Shown: positions 54,882 to 63,865, counted from the stretch's first letter. The stretch: 64,000 nucleotides of DNA from Caldalkalibacillus mannanilyticus JCM 10596 (GCF_000615945.1 NZ_BAMO01000011.1:32397-96396); one strand, 5' to 3'. Notes: a model not told the origin generated them from the letters alone. Numbers and translations: made by a program.

Positions 54882-56270
54882 CTATTCAATTACTTTGACT
54901 TTATCTTGATCATTTAGGAGACTTTGTCCTACTATGGCAATTGTTTCGCCTTCCTGTAGACCCTCAACTATTTCCACTTTCATATTGAAAAACTCACCAA
55001 TTGTCACGGCACGACGATGAGCAATTTCATCTTTAATCACATACACGTATTTCTGTCCGCTATCCTCAATCATCGCATTGCTTGGTATGGTTAACGCCTG
55101 TCGCGCTCCCTGATCGTCTAATGTTAAGTACGTTGACATCCCCGGTAGTAAGGCCAGCTCTTGATTATCTACTTCTACTCTCAGTTCGAATCCATTTTTC
55201 TCTTGATTCTTTGAGGTAGATAGAAAGATAATCTTTCCTTTTTTCGTAGCATTGAGTACTGGAAAAAAGACTTCAATCTCTTCTTTTCCTTGTACTTTTC
55301 GAAATTCATGTTCTGAAATAAAGGTGCTGGCATGTAAAACTTCATGCTGTTCAACATAAGCCAGGACTTGCTGCGGATTGACTGAATCACCGACATTGAC
55401 ATCTAGTTTGACGACAACTCCTGAAATTGGAGAAGTAATAAATCTCTTATCTAGCTGAGTTTTTGCCAACTCTCTAGTCACCTGCGTTTCTTTTGCTGAA
55501 CTTTCCAACAGGTCGTAATTATGTCTCGCCCTCGCTTGCTCCAACTGCTGTTTTGCTCGGGTTAGTTGAATTTCTACATTCTCTAGTTGACCATCAAAAC
55601 CCTCTAAATCTTTTTTCGCTTGCTCGATCTGTTGTTTTGCTTGATTCAAGTCCAGTAACATATTGCTCACCTGTGTAGCGGATCGATTGTAATCCTCCTG
55701 AGAGATAGCCCCATGATCGAGGAGTATTTTCTGTTCCTCATGACTACGAACTAATGCTTCATATTGCATCGTAAGCTTGGTTACATTCTGCTTAGCTTGT
55801 TCCACTGCTTGTTCATATTTCAGCTTTGAATTTTTCGTATCCGATAATGCGATTTCTCTTTCTCTCACCGTACTCTCAGCTTGTTGTACAGTTACTTTCT
55901 GATCGTCTTTGGCTTTTTGTACCTGTAGGATCGCTTTATCAGCTGAAACTTCATCTCTCTTATAATTTAATGCCATCTCTTTATTTTCTAGCTCAAGAAG
56001 GAGTTGGTTTCTGTTTACCTTAGCTCCAACCTCTACCTTTTTTTGAGCTACATTTCCCGAAATTTCTGCGGAAATCGTTGCCTTACTAGATGGGAGCAAC
56101 TCTGCACTAATCATATTAGCCACACCCAATTTCTCCATTCCTACAGATTGTACTTTCACTTTTTTCTCAAGGACTTCCTCATTTTGAACTTCTACACTAG
56201 CATCTTGAGTACATCCAATAAGTGAGAGCGTTGAGATCATAATAACTATGATAAATGCCCATTTTCTCAC
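54882..56270 (-). CDS. RND efflux adaptor (MFP/HlyD family), lipoprotein
   Basis: A 462-residue adaptor. The signal peptide ends in the lipobox LSLIGC, so it is anchored in the outer leaflet of the membrane. A beta-barrel and lipoyl half (ISAEISGNVAQKKVEVGAKVN) is followed by a long coiled-coil hairpin (about 90-250, TVQQAESTVREREIAL to QLEQARARHNYDLL), then the second lipoyl half (FITSPISGVVVKLDVNVGDSV) and the C-terminal barrel. This is the full MFP layout that links an RND pump to a channel. First gene of the operon. Tandem direct repeats and a likely promoter lie upstream. Confidence 0.9.
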   Translation of the reverse strand: MRKWAFIIVIMISTLSLIGCTQDASVEVQNEEVLEKKVKVQSVGMEKLGVANMISAELLPSSKATISAEISGNVAQKKVEVGAKVNRNQLLLELENKEMALNYKRDEVSADKAILQVQKAKDDQKVTVQQAESTVREREIALSDTKNSKLKYEQAVEQAKQNVTKLTMQYEALVRSHEEQKILLDHGAISQEDYNRSATQVSNMLLDLNQAKQQIEQAKKDLEGFDGQLENVEIQLTRAKQQLEQARARHNYDLLESSAKETQVTRELAKTQLDKRFITSPISGVVVKLDVNVGDSVNPQQVLAYVEQHEVLHASTFISEHEFRKVQGKEEIEVFFPVLNATKKGKIIFLSTSKNQEKNGFELRVEVDNQELALLPGMSTYLTLDDQGARQALTIPSNAMIEDSGQKYVYVIKDEIAHRRAVTIGEFFNMKVEIVEGLQEGETIAIVGQSLLNDQDKVKVIE

Positions 56271-56322
56271 AAGTCTTCCTCCTCATTCCCAAAGCAATAT
56301 GTAATTGATCTTCTTAAATAGT

Positions 56323-56360
56323 AATATAAAGATATTAAGAAATTATCAAGATTTTAAGAA
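56323..56360 (-). promoter_or_regulatory. Tandem 19-base direct repeats at the RND operon promoter
   Basis: Two adjacent copies, 56323-56341 and 56342-56360, agree at 16 of 19 bases (core AAGAT-TT-AAGAA on the plus strand). On the minus strand they contain TTGATA and a TATTAC 17 bases later, a plausible promoter for the adaptor gene. The arrangement suits a response regulator or other direct-repeat binder. Confidence 0.5.
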
Positions 56361-56372
56361 AAAGAAAAAAAA

Positions 56373-56395
56373 CCCACCTTTTGAAGAAAAGTGGG
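56373..56395 (-). terminator. Terminator of the YtrA-type ABC operon
   Basis: On the minus strand CCCACTTTT/AAAAGGTGGG (one-base bulge) around a five-base loop, followed by eight T. It lies between the permease stop and the RND promoter. Confidence 0.8.
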
Positions 56396-56431
56396 GGATG
56401 AAAGAAACTCTCGTTCCCTCTTGTCGTCCTC

Positions 56432-58428
56432 TTAAAAATAGTTCGACATAAAAGCAGGTAACTGTTTTTCTCTGAATGAACCATAAAATTCCTTGCCTTT
56501 TATCGTGGTGAACATGACATAATACATTTCTTGACCACTATATCCTCCATATAATTGTAACGCTTGTGCAATATCCTCTTGGTCTTCTAATCTAATAATC
56601 TGGCTTTCGATTTCATACCTCTGATCTAACGAATACACCTTCCCAAATATTTCTTCAGGATGTATCCATTGGTTAGATTGATTTGTAACTCTAGCTACTT
56701 CAATATAGGCAACCTCCTCTGGGGTGATTTGAATAGTAGACAAATACCCTTTCTGTTCTAACCACTGTTCAACCCCTCGATAATGACGCCCAATTCTAAA
56801 GAAAGATCGTTCATCATTAGATAACAAAAGACTTACATTCGCCAATTCTTTTCTGCTATCTGCCATCTCATCATATCTTAATGCATAGATATCTTCTTTC
56901 AGTAACTGCTGAAATTCTTCTATTTCAAGTGGATCCGAAAGAACCACACTCTTTTGTAGAACATATTCGGCAGACTCTATACTCATCCGATCGCTGGTAT
57001 ATCTAACTGATCCAAAGCATAGTAATCATCTTTATAGATTTTGGATTCATAAATAGGGCGAAGCTGCTCCTCTATTGCCTCAGTTGAAACCGTATATTGA
57101 CGAACCAATACGCCACCGCTCTTTAATTTATAAGCAATAAAAGCATGGGTATAGGACTCTTCCGATTCAGTTCCTCCTTCAGACGCCTTTGGCTGATCAG
57201 TCGTTATTTTTTCATGTAATTCTCTAATGCTCTCCACAAAAGCTGGGTCATTTTCAAATGCCTTCTGATCATTTCTTAGCTTCTCGTTTAATCCATAGGG
57301 TGAACCATAATAGGCTCCTTCGATTTGTTCAAGTTCAGGAACTCTTGTTTCATAACCTAAGATATCACTGTTGAGCCCTATCACCAACACTATAATGACA
57401 ATGGTATAGATAAGAAAACCTTTTACTAGTCTAAGTTCAAACACTCTCCAAGTTTTCTGAAGGACCATCTCTGCAACGAAATAACCTCCAATTGCACCTA
57501 CAGCATAGCCAAAATACAGCCAGCCATGTACTTCCTGCTGAAATGTTACAAAATAAGCTCCTCCTACCAACATCATACAAAAGGTAACACCATAACGAAA
57601 GATCGGTTTCAAAAGTTTAAATGATATCGTATCCGTTGCTGTTTCAATGTGACGAGCCTTATATAATAGATAACCAGCGACTAAAAATACAATGGCTAAA
57701 ATACAGTATAAGATGACTTCACTCGTATCAAAAGACTGCTCTTGAATCATCGCAATACGCACAAGAGGAGACCAATAAGATAATCCGTTAGCTTCCAAAT
57801 ACGTTGAAGAAAAGCCAAAAAGTAATAGGCTTAAATGATATCCAATCAAAGCCATTAATCCAGTAGGTAAAAATAATAGAATAACCGTTAGAGCTCCCTG
57901 TGCTACAAATTGCCCTGTAATCATGGAAACACCTACAGTGAAGATGTAAATAACCGCACTCATCAGGCTGATGACTCCAATAGTCGCAAACAATTCTGAG
58001 CTTGATAAACGACTACTCATCGGAACAAGTTGATACACAATCCACGTGACAATAGCCGTAAGCCATGTAGGTACACATAGCATAATTAAACCACTAATCA
58101 CATGAGTAAAATATAATTCTCTTCTTAGAACCGGTAAACTATGTATTGCGTCAGCCGATTCCTTCACATGAAGATAACGAAAAATAAACATTCCCGTAGC
58201 AATTGAAGCACCTATAACAAAGATAACTAATAAACCAAACTCTACATAGATTAATTCAGATAAATATGGCGAATCATACAAATGATGCTTTGGATTTGTG
58301 GCTATCATCAATAGATTCATGGGTATAATGAAGATTAAAGCAACAAAGTATGCTAAACTTATCCAGCCATGCTGCTTAAAGTCTTGCTTCAACAGTCCCA
58401 TATTAAAGAAGGACGTTCTCAATTTCAT
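56432..58428 (-). CDS. ABC transporter permease with C-terminal extracellular domain (one likely frameshift)
   Basis: About 665 residues if joined. The first frame (58428-56983) has six to eight membrane helices of an ABC-2 type permease and an extracellular tail. It stops after LDQLDIPAIG with ATGA, and the second frame (56986-56432) begins MSIESAEYVLQK. The second piece is soluble, has no signal peptide and no ribosome site, and reads as a smooth continuation (beta-rich DUF6449-like domain with VVLSDPLEIEEFQQLLKEDI), so one extra base at about 56983-56990 is likely. Coupled translation of two genes is the alternative. The start follows GGGAGGTGTAGGTT and overlaps the ATPase gene by 26 bases. 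The substrate is unknown. Confidence 0.75.
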
Positions 58429-59305
58429 AACCTACACCTCCCATCTCATAAACAAATATCTCTTCAAGCGTTAAAGGAAGAAGGTCAAATATAAGAGGAT
58501 TTACTGATTTAGCCACTCTTTTAATGCTCTCCACATTCCCCTTCACAATATACACATACACACTCCCGCGTTTCTCAGTATGCAAAATCTTCAAATCCTG
58601 TGTAAATAATTTCTCATTTTCTTTATCAGAAAAAGCAATTTGAATTTTGTGTGTATCTGCTTTTAAATCATCTAAATCTTTTTCCACTATTAATTTCCCT
58701 TTGTGCATAATACCTACATGATCACAAATATCCTCAATTTCTCTCAAGTTGTGAGAAGAGATCATGATGGTCATTTCACGTTCAGCCACTTCCTGAAAGA
58801 GTAAGTTTTTTATTTTTTGCCTCATCACTGGATCTAATCCATCCAATGGTTCATCTAGAATCAACACCTCTGGCATACATGATAAAGCTAACCAAAAGGA
58901 TACTTGACGTTGCATTCCCTTAGATAATCGTTGAATTTTTTGTGTAGGTTTCATTTCAAAAACTTGTTGAAGCTTCTCAAATCTCTCTTGATTCCAGTTA
59001 GCATAAAAATGGCTATAAAAATCTGCCATACTTTTTATCGTGGATTGCGGTAAAAAGTAAAGGGCATCCGGAATAAAAACGACGACTTGCTTAAGAGGTA
59101 AATTCTCATAGATAGCTTCATTTTTTATTTTAATTGTACCTGAATCTTGTTTATATATACCGACTAACATTTTTAAGAGTGTTGTTTTTCCTGCTCCATT
59201 AGATCCTAGCAATCCATAAATGGATCCTTTTTTTACAGTTAGGTTCATTTCAGAAACGGCTTCATAACTATCAAATGATTTGGAGATTTTATCAACATTA
59301 ATCAA
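58403..59305 (-). CDS. ABC transporter ATP-binding protein (YtrB-like)
   Basis: About 300 residues. TTG at 59305 is preferred, eight bases after AGGAGG; a TTG at 59323 would enclose that site. Walker A: GLLGSNGAGKTTLLKM; signature RLSKGMQRQVSFWLAL; Walker B: VLILDEPLDGLDPVMRQ; H-loop SSHNLREIEDICDH. The signature has SKG instead of SGG, seen in other exporters of this group. It powers the permease at 56432. It overlaps the GntR gene by eight bases, so the three genes form one operon, like YtrABC-type cell-envelope stress exporters. Confidence 0.9.
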   Translation of the reverse strand: MINVDKISKSFDSYEAVSEMNLTVKKGSIYGLLGSNGAGKTTLLKMLVGIYKQDSGTIKIKNEAIYENLPLKQVVVFIPDALYFLPQSTIKSMADFYSHFYANWNQERFEKLQQVFEMKPTQKIQRLSKGMQRQVSFWLALSCMPEVLILDEPLDGLDPVMRQKIKNLLFQEVAEREMTIMISSHNLREIEDICDHVGIMHKGKLIVEKDLDDLKADTHKIQIAFSDKENEKLFTQDLKILHTEKRGSVYVYIVKGNVESIKRVAKSVNPLIFDLLPLTLEEIFVYEMGGVGYEIENVLL

Positions 59306-59687
59306 TGTTTCTTCCTCCTTCAATGCTCTGAATCACCTCATTATATAACTCCTCTAACTCTTCTCTTTTCAACCCCAAATAAATAGCCTCTGCTAGAAGC
59401 TTCATTAGATCTGCCTTTATCTCTTTTAACTTCTCTTGATTTGGCATAATATCCATTGGCACTACAAAACTTCCTTTCCCCTGAACAGAATAAAGATATC
59501 CTAGATATTCAAGCTCTCGATATGCTTTCTGAATCGTATTTGGATTAATCGTCAATTCTTTCGATAGAACTCGTACAGATGGCAGCTTCTCATCAGGCTT
59601 CAGCACTTGATTGATGATTAGTTCTTTGATCTTATCTACTAGCTGTTCATAAATTGGCTTCCGACTGCGCACGTCTAAATCAAACAT
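59298..59687 (-). CDS. GntR family regulator, YtrA subfamily
   Basis: A 129-residue regulator. The start MFDLDVRSRKPIYEQL follows AGGGGGGCGAAA. The winged helix has DEKLPSVRVLSKELTINPNTIQKAYRELEYLGYLYS, standard for GntR; the C-terminal part is a short two-helix dimer domain of the YtrA type, not a ligand-binding domain. First gene of the operon with the ABC exporter. An exact YtrA-type operator lies 107 bases upstream, so it probably represses its own operon until envelope stress or an antibiotic is present. Confidence 0.92.
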   Translation of the reverse strand: MFDLDVRSRKPIYEQLVDKIKELIINQVLKPDEKLPSVRVLSKELTINPNTIQKAYRELEYLGYLYSVQGKGSFVVPMDIMPNQEKLKEIKADLMKLLAEAIYLGLKREELEELYNEVIQSIEGGRNID

Positions 59688-59771
59688 TTTCGCCCCCCTC
59701 AACAATCTGAATCTATTCAAATGACCTAAAACACAAGTGAAGTTCTATAGGTTCAAAATCTATAATTCCGT

Positions 59772-59818
59772 ATTATATGTACTAACAGTTGTAAGTGTAC
59801 TATTACTATTAATACAGT
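59772..59818 (-). promoter_or_regulatory. Promoter and YtrA-type operator of the GntR-ABC operon
   Basis: On the plus strand AGTGTA (59794-59799) and TACAGT (59813-59818) are separated by exactly 13 bases, matching the YtrA operator AGTGTA-N13-TACACT in 11 of 12 half-site bases. On the minus strand a perfect TATAAT (59772-59777) has its -35 position over the inner half-site. Bound repressor would block RNA polymerase. The rest of 59688-59993 holds only this site and the terminator at 59940. Confidence 0.8.
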
Positions 59819-59939
59819 TAGATGTTATCAGAATCGATTTACTTTGTAAATAGATTTTTTTCAGTTTTTCCTACAGGAAAACGTATAAAATGAGAAAATT
59901 CTTGTTGGCGTGCTTTTATATAAGAAAATGAAACAATAA

Positions 59940-59975
59940 AAGACGATAGAGCACGGTTCGTTACTCTATCGTCTT
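59940..59975 (-). terminator. Terminator after the small exported-protein gene
   Basis: AAGACGATAGAG pairs perfectly with CTCTATCGTCTT around a 12-base loop, followed on the minus strand by TTATTGTTTC. Confidence 0.75.
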
Positions 59976-59993
59976 ACTGCTAAAAAGATATGT

Positions 59994-60435
59994 TTATTTG
60001 CCTTCTCTAAATACTTGTAACCATTCACCAAGATCTTCACTTTCGATGACAAATTGTGAGTCGGAATCTATGTGAATAGGCTGAATCTCAAAAAGGATTC
60101 CTTGTACTGTTGTGAGGTTAAGATAAGTACCATCTTTATATTTTAATTCAATTATGATTTCAGGTGTAGGTCCAAATCCTCTTCTATTACTTTGGTCAAA
60201 ACTAGCATTTTTTAAAAAGCGCAAAAACTCTTCTGCTTTATCTTTCTCCAAAATAAGATCTGGCTTTCCGACTATTCCCCTAATTGTAATTTGGTCGATT
60301 ATTGAAAGATTCAATTCTTCTTTTAAAGTCTGCCAATTTCTTTTATCTTTATTATCATCACCATATACCCATTGAAAAGCAAGTATAATTAGAACAACGG
60401 CGAGAGCAACAAAAAAAAAATGTTTTTTTACTCAT
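59994..60435 (-). CDS. Small membrane-anchored protein of unknown function (frameshift in a poly-A run)
   Basis: About 146 residues after repair. The ATG at 60435 follows AGGAAGGATGAAAA and gives MSKKTFFF. The run of ten A at 60411-60420 then breaks the frame; removing one base gives VALAVVLIILAFQWVYGDD, an N-terminal membrane anchor, and continues into the frame 60314-59994 (IIDQITIRGIVGKPDLIL to the end). The extracellular part is a small alpha/beta domain with FLRFLKNASFDQSN and WLQVFREGK. I do not recognise the family. The frame 60314-59994 alone would lack a ribosome site and an anchor. Confidence 0.65.
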
Positions 60436-60567
60436 TTTTCATCCTTCCTATCAGTTATAGTTAATACAAAGATATGTCTGGCTTTTAGTGTCGATTATTT
60501 CTCTCCTAAAGAGGAAAGCGTCGTACCGACGATTAAACAAGAGAAAGTTAAAGGGAGGTTTGGACAG

Positions 60568-61134
60568 ATGAAAAACAAGATCATAAGTTTCACATTATTC
60601 ATGTTTCTCATCCTATTACTAATGGGCGCATGTTCCACTATAGGTTCTAATGAAAATATACTCGATCTTGGGCAAACTCCTGGAATAGATTGTATACCTG
60701 GCGAAAAAGGAGATAGCAGGATGTTTGGAGATACCTTTCTAAGACATTTAGGTGATAAAGAGATAAGAATTACTGAAGTATCTCTGATTAAGCCTGATAA
60801 TTTGGCATTAGCTGAAGCTTTTATGCTTAAGCTCGAGCCCAATGAAGCACTGGTTGGTTTTGGAGACTGGCCTCCTAATAATGAAGATTCTTTCCCCTTA
60901 CCAAAAGAATGGGAAAATCGTATCCAAGCAAAGGGAGCAAAAATACAACCAGGGGAAGAGTGGAATTTAGTCTTCGTTCTTACCTCGAATGCATCTGTTA
61001 CAAGCTCATCAAAAGGGATCAAGATCGTTTACAAAGATTCTGATGGGAAAAAGTATGTCCAAGAAACATTGATTCAATATGCCATTACTTCTCGGACATG
61101 TAGTGAAGTACTAGAAGAAAATTCTATGAACTAG
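60568..61134 (+). CDS. Hypothetical lipoprotein
   Basis: A 188-residue protein. AAAGGGAGGTTTGGACAG precedes the ATG. The signal peptide ends in the lipobox LLMGAC. The mature domain has conserved-looking strands DKEIRITEVSLIKPDNLAL and EWNLVFVLTSNAS and a C-terminal Cys (SRTCSEVL) that could pair with CIPGEKG near the start of the mature part. No family is recognised. It overlaps the pullulanase gene tail by 11 bases, in the opposite direction. Confidence 0.65.
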   Translation: MKNKIISFTLFMFLILLLMGACSTIGSNENILDLGQTPGIDCIPGEKGDSRMFGDTFLRHLGDKEIRITEVSLIKPDNLALAEAFMLKLEPNEALVGFGDWPPNNEDSFPLPKEWENRIQAKGAKIQPGEEWNLVFVLTSNASVTSSSKGIKIVYKDSDGKKYVQETLIQYAITSRTCSEVLEENSMN

Positions 61135-63091
61135 CCAAGATCATCGAGCTATAAGGAGCCAGTTTGATGATAAATTCCTTTTGTTGATTCTCCCTTTTCT
61201 GCTCAATTTCTCGTAGCCCATATAAGATGTCCCACCCAGTATTTTGGGGTAAAATAAACTCTCTGGAAAAAGAGTTTGCATTATGTCCTATATATAAAAT
61301 TTTGGCTGAATCCCCATTCGCATGGTTTCTTATGGTATACGCTAAACATCCTTGTGGAGCCTGCTCAAAAAATAAGTGGGCTCTTATTTGTTCTGCTGTT
61401 CTCATTCGAAAGGCTGGGTGTTTTTTACGAATAGCGATCAACTTCTGAACAGATTGTACAATATCAAAATGCTGAGCACAGCGGCTCCAATCCAATTGAT
61501 TGACTGAAGTAGGTGAACGATAGCTGTTTCGTTCGCCTCCCTTCGTGCGTAAAAATTCTTGACCAGCATGCAGAAAACAAATTCCCTGTGAGGTAAGAAC
61601 AATGGCTGTAGCAAGTAAGTGCATTCTTTTTAGAACATCCTCATCTTCATGAGCGTTGATTATCTTCAGTTGATCCCAAAGAGTGTGGTCATCATGCGCC
61701 TCTACATAAGTTACTGTTTGTGTTGGTTCATCAGCAAAAGACTGCAGTGTTTCATGATACGCAATGGCTCCTGCAATCCCCTTTTTCACTTCAAACTCTT
61801 TCCAATGATTTCCGCTAACAAATCCCTTGTCATGATGGTTATGAGAAACACCCTTCAGCGCATCTCTGATTCGATCATTGAAATGAGCTATATGTTTCAT
61901 TTGAGCAGCATTATGCTGATTGGCTCTCTCCTCGCTTGGCAGGTTCGTATGAAGATCCCAGCCTTCCCCAATCACAATAATGGATGGATCAATCTCATCT
62001 AACGTTTGGCGAACCTGATTCATTGTTTCGATATCATGTAAACCCATCAGATCAAAACGAAAACCATCAACATGATACTCTTGAACAAAATATTTGATCG
62101 TATCAACGATATACTTTCTGACCATCCACCGCTCAGATGCGATATCATTTCCACAGCCAGAACCATTGCACAATTCCCCATCTTCCCAATACCTGAAATA
62201 GTATCCGGGAACAAGCTTTTCAAATGTCTGAAGCGGATTGTACACATGGTTAAAAACAACATCCATAATCACTCGTATACCATGCTCGTGAAGTGTTTGG
62301 ATCATCTGCTTCATTTCTTTTATTCTAATGACTGGATCAAATGGATCCGTGGAATAAGAGCCTTCAGGGACTTGATAATTCTTAGGATCGTACCCCCAAT
62401 TATATTGCTCTTGATCTGGTTTAGTTTCATCAACACTTTCCGTAGCAAAGTCAAAAATGGGGAGAAGCTGGACATGTGTAACCCCAAGCTGTTTTAAATA
62501 ATCTAGACCTGTTGAGATTCCTTGAGGTCCTTTTCTACCCTCTTCGATCAATCCTAAAAATTTTCCTTTATGCTGGATTCCACTTTCTGGGTGCATAGAT
62601 ACATCCCGAATGTGCAATTCATAAATAATGGCATCTACAGGCGAATCAAAAGGAGGCTTATCTGTCGTCCATCTTTCTGGGGTCGTGAGTTTCATATCAA
62701 TGATAGCGGCTCGGTCACCATTAACAGAAACCGCTTTAGCATAAGGATCAATGGCTTCATTCCACTGTTCTCCTATCAACACTTTGTAGGTATACAGCAT
62801 GCCATGTAAATCTTTTTCTACTTGTAAAATCCAAGTCCCTTTCTCCGCACGCATCATTGTCATTTCTTCCAGAGGTGGTCCATCCCATGTCTGATACAAT
62901 ACCACTCGTGCTTCATTCGCTGTAGGAGCCCACAATCTAAAAGATGTCCTTTTGTTCGAATAATGGCTTCCTAGATCAGCACCGTCGTAATAGTATTCAA
63001 GATCGAACTCTGTAGAATGCACCTGCATTCCTTGGACAACCTCCGAACCACCAAATGAAATCTTCTCGTCGATATCCTTTTGATGCTCCAT
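61124..63091 (-). CDS. pulA: Type I pullulanase
   Basis: A 655-residue cytoplasmic enzyme (no signal peptide) that hydrolyses alpha-1,6 bonds of pullulan and branched maltodextrins. A CBM48-type N-terminal domain (LWAPTANEARVVLYQTWDG) is followed by the GH13_14 barrel. Type I signature YNWGYDPKNY; region I DVVFNHVY; region II GFRFDLMGLHD (nucleophile Asp); region III IGEGWD (acid Glu); region IV YVEAHDDHTLWD. It resembles B. subtilis AmyX in length and layout. It complements the secreted amylopullulanase by debranching imported oligosaccharides. AAGGTGGTAAAAAG precedes the ATG. Confidence 0.95.
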   Translation of the reverse strand: MEHQKDIDEKISFGGSEVVQGMQVHSTEFDLEYYYDGADLGSHYSNKRTSFRLWAPTANEARVVLYQTWDGPPLEEMTMMRAEKGTWILQVEKDLHGMLYTYKVLIGEQWNEAIDPYAKAVSVNGDRAAIIDMKLTTPERWTTDKPPFDSPVDAIIYELHIRDVSMHPESGIQHKGKFLGLIEEGRKGPQGISTGLDYLKQLGVTHVQLLPIFDFATESVDETKPDQEQYNWGYDPKNYQVPEGSYSTDPFDPVIRIKEMKQMIQTLHEHGIRVIMDVVFNHVYNPLQTFEKLVPGYYFRYWEDGELCNGSGCGNDIASERWMVRKYIVDTIKYFVQEYHVDGFRFDLMGLHDIETMNQVRQTLDEIDPSIIVIGEGWDLHTNLPSEERANQHNAAQMKHIAHFNDRIRDALKGVSHNHHDKGFVSGNHWKEFEVKKGIAGAIAYHETLQSFADEPTQTVTYVEAHDDHTLWDQLKIINAHEDEDVLKRMHLLATAIVLTSQGICFLHAGQEFLRTKGGERNSYRSPTSVNQLDWSRCAQHFDIVQSVQKLIAIRKKHPAFRMRTAEQIRAHLFFEQAPQGCLAYTIRNHANGDSAKILYIGHNANSFSREFILPQNTGWDILYGLREIEQKRENQQKEFIIKLAPYSSMILASS

Positions 63092-63120
63092 CTTTTTACC
63101 ACCTTATATTTAGTAAAATA

Positions 63121-63143
63121 CCTGCCAAGTCTCTCTTGGCAGG
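63121..63143 (-). terminator. Terminator between ferritin and pullulanase genes
   Basis: CCTGCCAAG pairs with CTTGGCAGG around five bases; on the minus strand TATTTTAC follows. It ends the ferritin transcript. Confidence 0.7.
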
Positions 63144-63159
63144 CTAATGATTCTATATC

Positions 63160-63666
63160 TTATTCATTCTCTGGTGAAAAGGTACGATTTGCAAATTCTG
63201 CATCTAACATCAACAGGGCATTGCTATCCCCTTTGATTCTTTTTAATTTTTGTATAATAGAATCAAATGTAGCTTCTTCTTCAACTTGTTCATCAATGAA
63301 CCACTTTAAAAAGTTGATTGTCGCATGCTCGCGTTCATTCAAAGCAATATCCGATAAATGATAAATCCGTTTTGTTACTGTTTTTTCATGAGCATATGCA
63401 TCTTCAAATGCTTCTAGGATTGAAGAATAATCATTCTTAGGGGCACCATATCCTGAGATCGTAACCCTCTTACCTAGCGTATTAATGAAATGAAATATTT
63501 TCATGGCATGGAATTTCTCTTCTTCGGCTTGAACAATAAAAAAATTAGCAAATCCATCTAAATTTTCTTCCGCACAGTAAGCAGCCATAGCTAAATACAA
63601 ATTCGAAGAATAAAACTCTAAATTAATTTGGTCATTCAGTTCTTTCAATAGATTATCACTTAACAT
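63160..63666 (-). CDS. ftnA: Ferritin (FtnA type)
   Basis: A 168-residue four-helix iron-storage protein. All ferroxidase ligands of bacterial ferritin are in place: Glu17, Tyr24, Glu50 and His53 (AEEEKFHAM), Glu94, Glu126, Gln127 and Glu130 (IDEQVEEEATF). The closing residues and length are normal. It oxidises Fe(II) and stores Fe(III) in a 24-subunit shell, limiting Fenton damage. A perfect PerR box stands 113-127 bases upstream, so peroxide control is likely. Monocistronic. Confidence 0.95.
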   Translation of the reverse strand: MLSDNLLKELNDQINLEFYSSNLYLAMAAYCAEENLDGFANFFIVQAEEEKFHAMKIFHFINTLGKRVTISGYGAPKNDYSSILEAFEDAYAHEKTVTKRIYHLSDIALNEREHATINFLKWFIDEQVEEEATFDSIIQKLKRIKGDSNALLMLDAEFANRTFSPENE

Positions 63667-63778
63667 GTTCTAATCACTCCCATTTTCTTTTTATATTATT
63701 TCCTTTTATTAATTCTTTTACCCAATTGGAACGAATAATCTGTATTGAGATTCATTCTTAATTAGATTAAAGATTATC

Positions 63779-63793
63779 TTATAATTATTATAA
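63779..63793 (-). promoter_or_regulatory. Perfect PerR box upstream of ftnA
   Basis: TTATAATTATTATAA matches the PerR consensus TTATAATNATTATAA at every position. It lies 113-127 bases upstream of the ferritin start. PerR releases such sites when its iron is oxidised by peroxide. Confidence 0.8.
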
Positions 63794-63816
63794 ATTAGAA
63801 AAGAAGCCAAGTCAAA

Positions 63817-63865
63817 AATAAAGTATACTTCCATCGGATAGAATTTTTACTCCACCTGATGGTTG
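63817..63865 (+). repeat. Dispersed hairpin repeat, copy C
   Basis: Starts AATAAAGTATACTTCCATC and ends CTCCACCTGATGGTT, like copies A and B. A further CCGATGGTTAGAAC at about 63887-63900 resembles the tail of copy A (CTGATGGTTAGGAC). The stretch 63667-64000 has no gene; besides this repeat and the PerR box I see nothing. Confidence 0.75.
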
